Origin: Candidatus Poribacteria bacterium
GTDB taxonomy: Bacteria > Poribacteria > WGA-4E > WGA-3G
Direction of reading: 5' to 3'
DNA: 6,490 nt
Assembly: GCA_009845505.1 (NCBI GenBank)
Contig: VXZL01000424.1
Coordinates: 1 to 6,490 of the forward strand
Shown here piece by piece: positions 1 to 5,414 of this stretch. Under the pieces are notes generated by a model, which saw only the letters and a list, made by a program, of their open reading frames with translations, had not been told where the DNA came from and did not search any database. How positions within the stretch are numbered: position 1 is the first letter of the stretch; each line of letters opens with the position of its first letter. The position numbers and the translations under genes were made by a program.

Positions 1-62
1 AAATTGCATATATCCCTGCATCAACAACTTTTGTTTTTTAGTAGGATACAGAAATACCCTTT

Positions 63-67
63 GGAGG
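63..67 (+). promoter_or_regulatory. Ribosome binding site of the DUF4159 gene
   Basis: GGAGG lies 9 bases before the ATG at 77 and supports that start. The preceding leader (1-62) is AT-rich and holds no promoter I can defend. One frame is open from the left edge to a TAG at 39-41 and could be the tail of an upstream gene, but about a dozen codons are too few to tell. Confidence 0.8.
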
Positions 68-76
68 TAATAACGA

Positions 77-1555
77 ATGAGTGCAAAACGAACCTCAGGT
101 GCCTTTATGACTTCTTTGGTACTCCACGCGGTCATTGCGTTCATTGCTGGCATTTATCTTGTCACGCAAACCGAACAGTTCAAGGATCTCGTCGGTGCCG
201 AAGTGCTCCAACCCAAGGAGCCACCGAAGCCTAAGGTACGGAAACCCGTCGTCAAGCCGGTTATTAAGCCGACTGTCCCGACACAGAACACCGTCGTTGT
301 TGAACAGGTGCAAGTACAACCTCGTGTAACAACCGCGTTTGTCGCTAAGTCGAACTTCCAACCGCAGACGGTTCTTGAGTTTTCTAACCAAAATGTTAAA
401 GTAGAAGCACCGATTAATCCGAACGTTCCGCGAGTCGTTACGCCTAACGCACCCGTGCCAACGGTCGTAACACACGCCGATCTCCCCGTCTCGGACGCAC
501 CCGGTGCCTTGGCATTCTCAGCCCCTGTCGCAACTGCCCCCTCCGCGGGACCGGCTAACATCGGTCGTGGTGTCGCAGGCGGTGCCGTACAGGTCAAAGT
601 CGCTTTTGAACGTCCACCCGGACTCGCAATGGTTGAGAACGTCGGTGCCGCACGCGACGCACTCGGCGATGTCGTTGAAAACATTACCCTCGGTAACGTT
701 GAAGTACCACCCCTGCCCAGAGGCGAACCCGGTGGACGTGTTATCGGTAAAGGTAAGGACATCCGCGGCGTATTCCGTTTCACACGGATCCGTCACTCCC
801 TCTCTGACTGGTGGGCTGATGCTTCTTCCCTCAACGCATTGACAAAGTGGCTCAACGAGCGTACGAAAATTAAAACCGACATGAACGTTGAAGGTGGCGC
901 ACTGAAGTTTACGGATGCCAACCTCTTCAAAACACCGTTCGTCTTTATGACAGGACACGATCCGTCACTCACCCGTTCGCGTAACTTGCTCGGACGGCAG
1001 TATGGGGGCGGTAAAATGGATAGCCGTCTCACCGAGACTGAAGCCGCCGGTATGCGTCGCTACCTCGTCGAAAGAGGCGGATTCCTCGTCTTTGACGACT
1101 GTGGTGTGAACGCGCCCGCACAGGCGATGATTCGTCTCTTCCTCGCACAGATGCGCTACGTCATGCCTGAATATCAAATTGAGCGGATCGCGAACGATCA
1201 CGAGATTTACGATAACTTCTATGAAATGGGTGGTCCCCCTGTCGGATACGACATCTTCTGGTGGGGCACACGTCCGCCGAAACGGAACTTCCTCGAAGGT
1301 ATCTCCGTCGGTGAAAGGTTGTCGGTTATCATGGTCCGTCGTGATTACATGTGCGCAATGGAGTCTGTCAGTCTCCCAACCCGTAGTGTCCACTATTCAC
1401 CCGGTGTCTATCGTTTCATGACAAACGTTGTGGTGTATGCGTTGACCCACGGCTCTATCTCTGACTACTCCGGTTATGTGCCTGAAGACACGTTAGCCAA
1501 GAAGGAACTCCCGACAAGCGCACCTGAAGCCGCAAAAGTCAGCGGTTTTGAATAG
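77..1555 (+). CDS. Membrane-anchored TonB-like N-terminus fused to DUF4159 domain
   Basis: The 492-residue protein starts at an ATG with a good GGAGG site. Residues 1-8 are short and basic. Residues 11-30 form one hydrophobic segment, probably an inner-membrane anchor with the rest in the periplasm. Residues 44-66 are a Pro/Lys-rich stretch (PKEPPKPKVRKP) like the spacer of TonB proteins. Residues about 70-225 are a Val/Pro/Ala-rich low-complexity linker. From about 226 to 458 there is a compact domain matching my memory of DUF4159: FRFTRIRHSLSDWW at the start, the strand FVFMTGH (288-294), LTETEAAGMRRYL (318-330), GGFLVFDDC (334-342), HEIYDNFYEMGGPPVG (375-390) and YRFMTNVVVYALTHG at the end. 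I see no TonB C-terminal receptor-binding domain, so it is probably not a working TonB. DUF4159 has a flavodoxin/glutamine-amidotransferase-like fold and no settled function. Such genes often lie near ExbB/ExbD-like or MoxR/DUF58 genes, which would be upstream of this window. A terminator follows. The domain call is fairly sure; the role is unknown. Confidence 0.88.
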   Translation: MSAKRTSGAFMTSLVLHAVIAFIAGIYLVTQTEQFKDLVGAEVLQPKEPPKPKVRKPVVKPVIKPTVPTQNTVVVEQVQVQPRVTTAFVAKSNFQPQTVLEFSNQNVKVEAPINPNVPRVVTPNAPVPTVVTHADLPVSDAPGALAFSAPVATAPSAGPANIGRGVAGGAVQVKVAFERPPGLAMVENVGAARDALGDVVENITLGNVEVPPLPRGEPGGRVIGKGKDIRGVFRFTRIRHSLSDWWADASSLNALTKWLNERTKIKTDMNVEGGALKFTDANLFKTPFVFMTGHDPSLTRSRNLLGRQYGGGKMDSRLTETEAAGMRRYLVERGGFLVFDDCGVNAPAQAMIRLFLAQMRYVMPEYQIERIANDHEIYDNFYEMGGPPVGYDIFWWGTRPPKRNFLEGISVGERLSVIMVRRDYMCAMESVSLPTRSVHYSPGVYRFMTNVVVYALTHGSISDYSGYVPEDTLAKKELPTSAPEAAKVSGFE

Positions 1556-1574
1556 AGTTTATATCATACGTATT

Positions 1575-1626
1575 ATAGGGCTGTTTGGTTACCTCCAAGG
1601 GCAACTGAACAGCCCTATTTTTATTT
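1575..1626 (+). terminator. Rho-independent terminator after the DUF4159 gene
   Basis: A perfect 11-bp inverted repeat, ATAGGGCTGTT (1575-1585) and AACAGCCCTAT (1608-1618), runs directly into the T-rich tract TTTTTATTT (1618-1626). The 22-base interior can pair further (GGTT with AACT-side bases, CC with GG). It begins 20 bases after the stop codon and should separate this gene from the next one. The opposite strand has no comparable T tract, so it looks one-directional. Confidence 0.9.
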
Positions 1627-1711
1627 CTCCCGCGTCTCTTTACAAAACACTGAGAAAAAACTGGATTTCACATCCGAGTTATGTTATCATACCGCAATAA
1701 ACGCTCCATTT

Positions 1712-1719
1712 GAGGTGAT
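1712..1719 (+). promoter_or_regulatory. Strong ribosome binding site selecting a TTG start
   Basis: GAGGTGAT is an eight-base match to the complement of the usual 16S rRNA 3' end. It lies 3 bases before the TTG at 1723 (about 4 from the AGGTGA core). No in-frame ATG is usable: the one at 1681 is cut off by a TGA at 1711-1713. This site therefore decides the TTG start. Confidence 0.85.
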
Positions 1720-1722
1720 AAA

Positions 1723-2547
1723 TTGAAACTCGGTGTATCTACTTATTCTTATTGGCATTTCAAACCAGAACGCGTACCGATTGAGCACGTCATTGAAGAA
1801 GCCGCACGGCTGGAACTCGATGGTGTCGAAATCTTACACCAACAGATGGCATCCGAAGCAAACCCCTATCTCCAAAAACTAAAACGGCACGCCTTCATTC
1901 ATGGACTCGATCTCTACGCACTCTCCATCCATCAAGGCTTCGTGTCGCCAGATGAAGCGACGCGACAAAAAAATATCAATCACACCGTTCACTGCATCCG
2001 ATTGGCACACGAACTCGGCATCCCTTCAATTCGTCTCAACTCAGGGAGATGGGGGACTGTCCCCTCTTTCACTGAATTGATGGAAGTCGAGGGACAAGAA
2101 CCGGCACTCCCCGGACACACAGAAGATGAGGCGTTTGAGTGGGTCATCGCTGCCATTGAAAAGTGTCTCCCAGACGCTGAAAAATACGGGGTCGTCCTCG
2201 GACTCGAAAATCATTGGGGATTAACATGCACACCGGAGGGAGTCAATCGCATCGTCTCGGCTATTGACTCGGAATGGTTGAAAGTGACGATGGATTGTGG
2301 TAATTTCCTCTCGAATCCTTATGAAAAATTGACGCAGATTGCAGATGAGGCGGTACTCGTTCATGCCAAAACCTACTACGGGGGCGGCGAATGGTATACA
2401 TTGGATCTGGATTATGCTAAAATCGGCGATATTCTAAAAAATGCCGGATTTCAGGGATACGTGTCCATTGAATTTGAGGGCAAAGCGGACGCACACATCG
2501 GTGTCCCACAGAGCGTCCAAATGCTCCGTGACGCACTCTTTTTGTAG
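1723..2547 (+). CDS. Sugar phosphate isomerase/epimerase, TIM-barrel (xylose isomerase-like) family
   Basis: The 274-residue length is normal for this single-domain cytoplasmic family. Start is TTG, fixed by the GAGGTGAT site just upstream. The N-terminus MKLGVSTYSYWHF is the usual first strand, followed by LDGVEILHQ (32-40). The likely metal-binding residues sit where the family places them at barrel strand ends: E162 in GLENHWG, D191 in VTMDCGN, H214 in VLVHAKTYY and E250 (or E252) in VSIEFEGK. Further strands are LYALSIHQGF (64-73) and IPSIRLNSG (100-108). Members interconvert ketoses, aldoses or epimers (xylose isomerase, tagatose epimerase, inosose dehydratase types) using a divalent metal, but the exact substrate cannot be read here. 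The gene follows a terminator, so it probably has its own promoter; the best candidate (TATCAT at 1685-1690) lacks a good -35. A run of seven A at 1967-1973 lies inside an intact frame. The PIG-L gene follows on the same strand after a repeat-filled spacer and may be co-transcribed. Confidence 0.92.
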   Translation: MKLGVSTYSYWHFKPERVPIEHVIEEAARLELDGVEILHQQMASEANPYLQKLKRHAFIHGLDLYALSIHQGFVSPDEATRQKNINHTVHCIRLAHELGIPSIRLNSGRWGTVPSFTELMEVEGQEPALPGHTEDEAFEWVIAAIEKCLPDAEKYGVVLGLENHWGLTCTPEGVNRIVSAIDSEWLKVTMDCGNFLSNPYEKLTQIADEAVLVHAKTYYGGGEWYTLDLDYAKIGDILKNAGFQGYVSIEFEGKADAHIGVPQSVQMLRDALFL

Positions 2548-2567
2548 CATAGACTGTTAGTCTGTGC
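2547..2567. repeat. Hairpin element A, 9-3-9 palindrome
   Basis: GCATAGACT, loop GTT, AGTCTGTGC. All nine positions pair, one of them as a T-G wobble (2550 with 2564). The element begins on the last base of the isomerase stop codon. No T tract follows, so it is not a classical terminator, but it could mark or protect the 3' end of the isomerase mRNA. Confidence 0.7.
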
Positions 2568-2591
2568 AATTCTATAGTCTGTGCAATTCTA
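2558..2591. repeat. Perfect 17-bp tandem duplication
   Basis: TAGTCTGTGCAATTCTA occurs twice head to tail with no mismatch (2558-2574 and 2575-2591). Each unit contains the right arm of hairpin A (AGTCTGTGC), so the second copy is an arm without its partner. This looks like a recent slippage or partial duplication. Confidence 0.9.
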
Positions 2592-2593
2592 AA

Positions 2594-2614
2594 GGCAAGA
2601 TTTCCAATCCTGAC
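2594..2614. repeat. Hairpin element B, imperfect 9-3-9 palindrome
   Basis: GGCAAGATT, loop TCC, AATCCTGAC. Seven of nine positions pair; the mismatches are 2595/2613 and 2598/2610. It shares arm sequence and the TCY loop with the element at 5387-5407 and looks like a decayed copy of the same family. Its right end overlaps the start of the heptamer array. Confidence 0.55.
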
Positions 2615-2645
2615 CGCTGACCGCTGATGGCTGACGGCTGACTGC
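2611..2645. repeat. Heptanucleotide tandem array, five units
   Basis: Five 7-bp units fit TGAYNGC: TGACCGC, TGACCGC, TGATGGC, TGACGGC, TGACTGC. It resembles the short tandem heptamer repeats known from filamentous cyanobacteria and seen between genes in several other phyla. It ends 15 bases before the PIG-L ribosome binding site, so it would lie in that gene's 5' leader if transcribed. No function can be assigned. Confidence 0.85.
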
Positions 2646-2660
2646 CATCTGTAGACTCTT

Positions 2661-2665
2661 GGAGG
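2661..2665 (+). promoter_or_regulatory. Ribosome binding site deciding the PIG-L start
   Basis: GGAGG lies 5 bases before the ATG at 2671. A TTG at 2659 is in frame but overlaps this site and has no site of its own, so starting there would wrongly add four residues in front of the signal peptide. Confidence 0.88.
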
Positions 2666-2670
2666 ACCTA

Positions 2671-5379
2671 ATGCTAAAAAAAATCACAATATCAATTTTG
2701 GCTTTCGCACTGCTCACAACAATAGGAGGTAGCACGACAATGGCAGAGACCGGAGAAATGGCGGGAGCAACGAACGCTTCCGAGGTGTGGCGCGCCTTAC
2801 AGCGCATACAGACAACTGCCACCGTTCTACATACTGTCGCACACCCTGACGATGAAAACGGTGCCTTGCTAACGTGGCTCAGTCGAGGACGCGGGGTCAG
2901 AACCGGATTATACTCCACCACACGCGGAGAAGGCGGCGCAAATCTTATCGGACCCGAATTGTTTGACGCACTCGGTATTGTCCGCACCGAAGAACACCTC
3001 GCTGCTGTCCGCTACTACGGCATAGACCTCTTTTTTTCCAGTGCCGTCGATTTCGGCTATTCCAAACGACTCGACGAGACATTAGAAAAATGGGATTACC
3101 AAATGCTCCTTGAGGATATGGTGCGTATCATCCGACGCTACCGACCCGATGTCATCATCTCCCGATTTCAGGGAAATCGTCAAGATGGACACGGACACCA
3201 TCAAGTATCGGGGGTCGTAACATTAGAGGCATTTCGTGCTGCCGGCGACCCAAGTCAATTCCCAGAACACCTCGCAGACGGATTACAGCCTTGGCAACCC
3301 AAGAAACTCTATATCTCGCGTTCCAGATGGCGACGCAGTGAGACCCAAACTGGCGATGCACCCCTGCTGAAAATTGATATGGGTGAATACAACGCCTTAT
3401 TAGGGCTTTCTTATGCACAAATCGCACGTCAAGGACTCAGTTACCAACGTTCGCAGGGCGTTGGGCAGACCCGTGCGTCTAAGGGGTCTTCGCTCACCGA
3501 ATTGCGGTTAGTCGATACAACACTTCCCAAGCAAGCGGAACCCGAACAGAGCCTTTTTGATGGGCTGGATACCACGATTATGGGGATGGCAGGGCTCGCC
3601 AACGCACCTGATTTGAATGCAGCCTTTGCACAATTTCAGGAGAGTGTCGACGCTGCGCGCCATGACTATGATGCCCGGTACCCTTGGGCAATTGTGCCTC
3701 ACCTTGCTGCCGCTTTAAAAACTGCTCGCAGCCTCATTGAGGATGTCCAAAGCATAGACCTTGAGGACGCGACGCGCGCACATCTGCTTTTCCTGCTTCA
3801 AAACAAAGAACAGGAGTTGATGGGTGCTGCGAACGCCGCACTCGGGTGTTCACTGGAGGTGCTCGTCCAACCCGAAGGCGCACAAGAGGGATTCTTCCGA
3901 TCCCCTGAAACTTTTACTGTCGCAATTCCGGGGCAAACGTTCTCAATCGGAATGCGGATGGTGAACCCCTCACCCGTTGCTGCTAAACTTGTTGATGCAT
4001 CGCTCCGCACGCCAGAAGGCTGGAACGTACGTCAAACGCCAACAAACTCAGACCAGAAAGAGGGAATCATCATAAATGCAAACGAACCTGTCTCTCTCAC
4101 GTTTGAGGTGGAGGTGCCACAGGATGCCGCATATACCCAACCCTATTGGACGCGCGCCTCTGAATATCACGACGCTGTCTATACACTAAAACGTCCAGAA
4201 TTCCGATTCTTGCCCTTCGCACCGCCTGAAGTGCACGGTGTTATAACCTATCGCGTGGATGGCGTAGACTTCACACTGGCGCGACCGGCACAAACCGTTT
4301 CAATCAACCGACCATGGGGTGAAAGACGGCGGCTACTATCGGTGGCTCCCGCTATCAGTCTATCTATGTCGCCGCGTATCGGTGTTGTTCCGATATCTCA
4401 ATCTGCGACAGCAGATGAGGAAACCACATTTACTGCCACAGTCGAGGTGCTAAATAATGTGAAAGGTGAAGCGGAAGGCACGCTTGCGCTCACGTTACCC
4501 GATGGGTGGCATTCGTCGCCTGAAAGCGCGTCTTTTGATTTCACACACGAAGGTGCCAGCAAGACTTTTACTTTCGATGTGTCTGCTGCGGGTGTAGAGG
4601 CAGGCGGAGATTACACAATTCAAGCCGTTGCTACTTATAATGGCGAGGAATATACCACCGGTTATCAAGCGATTGACCATACAGATCTCGAACCCCGCCA
4701 CCTATACCGTCCTGCTACGATGACACTTCACGGCATTTCAATTGAACTGCCAGGGGAGATGGAAGTCGGTTACATCATGGGGGTCGGTGATAGGGTGCCT
4801 GAGGCACTCCAACAGATTGGGATCGACGTTCAAATGCTGGATCGTGAAGAACTCCGCACCGGTGATCTGAGTCGATACGATACCATCTTGATCGGCATCC
4901 GGGCGTACGCCGTGCGACAGGATCTCATCTCCTATAACGGGCGACTTCTCGATTACGTCCATAAAGGCGGCAACCTCATCGTCCAGTATCAGACCCCAGA
5001 ATTTGATGCAGCCCCCTTCGGCCCCTATCCCTATACAATGGGTAGGCGACCAGAGGAGGTCTCCGAAGAGGACGCACAAGTGAGCATTTTGATGCCAGAA
5101 AATCCGATTTTCCAGCATCCCAATCAAATTACGGAGGCTGATTTCAACGGGTGGGTTGAGGAGCGCGGTTCAAAGTTCCTCACTGAGTGGGACGCAAACT
5201 ATCAGGCACTCCTCACGTGCAATGACCGCGAACAGGAACCACAACACGGCGGATTCCTCTATGCCAAATACGGACAAGGCACCTATACCTACGCCGCTTA
5301 TGCGTTCTATAGACAACTCCCCGCAGGTGTCGCAGGCGCATATAGGCTTTTCATCAACATGCTCAGCCTTAAACCCTAA
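2671..5379 (+). CDS. Secreted multidomain PIG-L (LmbE-like) deacetylase
   Basis: The protein has 902 residues from the ATG at 2671. Residues 1-25 are a signal peptide: KK, a hydrophobic core (about 5-20) and a likely cut after TMA (23-25). The PIG-L domain spans about 45-280. AHPDDE (57-62) gives zinc ligands H58 and D61 and probable base D60, by analogy with MshB. TTRGEGG (83-89) is typical of the family, and HGHH (174-177) fits the HxxH motif, with H177 the third zinc ligand. The family removes N-acetyl groups from GlcNAc-type sugars or conjugates. Residues 290-395 look helical. Residues 395-560 and 565-665 look like beta-sandwich modules; the second, with LALTLPDGWHSSP, resembles NEW3-type domains. 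From about 695 to the end is an alpha/beta domain (YDTILIGIRAY at 736, GGNLIVQYQ at 766) like class I glutamine amidotransferase folds, with no obvious catalytic triad. Ordinary PIG-L enzymes have about 230-300 residues, so this is a large fused form, probably acting outside the cytoplasm. Substrate unknown. A sugar isomerase gene precedes it on the same strand and an oxidoreductase gene converges on it. Confidence 0.9.
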   Translation: MLKKITISILAFALLTTIGGSTTMAETGEMAGATNASEVWRALQRIQTTATVLHTVAHPDDENGALLTWLSRGRGVRTGLYSTTRGEGGANLIGPELFDALGIVRTEEHLAAVRYYGIDLFFSSAVDFGYSKRLDETLEKWDYQMLLEDMVRIIRRYRPDVIISRFQGNRQDGHGHHQVSGVVTLEAFRAAGDPSQFPEHLADGLQPWQPKKLYISRSRWRRSETQTGDAPLLKIDMGEYNALLGLSYAQIARQGLSYQRSQGVGQTRASKGSSLTELRLVDTTLPKQAEPEQSLFDGLDTTIMGMAGLANAPDLNAAFAQFQESVDAARHDYDARYPWAIVPHLAAALKTARSLIEDVQSIDLEDATRAHLLFLLQNKEQELMGAANAALGCSLEVLVQPEGAQEGFFRSPETFTVAIPGQTFSIGMRMVNPSPVAAKLVDASLRTPEGWNVRQTPTNSDQKEGIIINANEPVSLTFEVEVPQDAAYTQPYWTRASEYHDAVYTLKRPEFRFLPFAPPEVHGVITYRVDGVDFTLARPAQTVSINRPWGERRRLLSVAPAISLSMSPRIGVVPISQSATADEETTFTATVEVLNNVKGEAEGTLALTLPDGWHSSPESASFDFTHEGASKTFTFDVSAAGVEAGGDYTIQAVATYNGEEYTTGYQAIDHTDLEPRHLYRPATMTLHGISIELPGEMEVGYIMGVGDRVPEALQQIGIDVQMLDREELRTGDLSRYDTILIGIRAYAVRQDLISYNGRLLDYVHKGGNLIVQYQTPEFDAAPFGPYPYTMGRRPEEVSEEDAQVSILMPENPIFQHPNQITEADFNGWVEERGSKFLTEWDANYQALLTCNDREQEPQHGGFLYAKYGQGTYTYAAYAFYRQLPAGVAGAYRLFINMLSLKP

Positions 5380-5386
5380 CTTGGTA

Positions 5387-5407
5387 GGCGAGGTTTCTAA
5401 CCTCGCC
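5387..5407. repeat. Hairpin element C, perfect 9-3-9 palindrome
   Basis: GGCGAGGTT (5387-5395), loop TCT, AACCTCGCC (5399-5407), with nine of nine pairs. Flanking GG (5383-5384) and CC (5411-5412) could extend the stem past an internal bulge. It fills most of the 35-base gap between two convergent stop codons. Neither side carries a T tract, so intrinsic termination is doubtful, but it could block read-through or mark 3' ends in both directions. Confidence 0.75.
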
Positions 5408-5414
5408 GATCCAC

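Noticed and set aside
4..234. Plus-strand open frame of 76 codons at the left edge
   Set aside because: It overlaps the start of the DUF4159 gene in another frame, has no ribosome binding site, and the translation resembles no family.
154..783. Minus-strand open frame of 209 codons
   Set aside because: It lies wholly inside the DUF4159 gene opposite its Pro/Val/Ala-rich linker; the translation is Thr/Gly-rich low complexity with no recognisable motif, and the plus-strand gene has the ribosome binding site and domain.
1662..1690. Possible promoter with TATCAT (1685-1690) and TGGATT (1662-1667) 17 bases apart
   Set aside because: The -10 is fair but the -35 is poor, and the region is AT-rich, so such matches are expected by chance.
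1681..1713. Ten-codon upstream ORF whose TGA touches the isomerase ribosome binding site
   Set aside because: It could be a leader peptide, but there is no convincing ribosome binding site before it and no regulatory codon run, so it is likely chance.
2547..2645. CRISPR-like array
   Set aside because: The repeats are short, directly adjacent or of different types, with no regular spacers and no cas genes nearby.
2589..2987. Minus-strand open frame of 132 codons
   Set aside because: It is a shadow of the PIG-L 5' region; its end merely reads through the heptamer array, giving the Ser-Ala-Val-Ser pattern such arrays produce.
5387..5407. Intrinsic terminator for the convergent genes
   Set aside because: The stem is strong, but neither strand has a T tract after it, so it is recorded as a hairpin repeat and not as a terminator.
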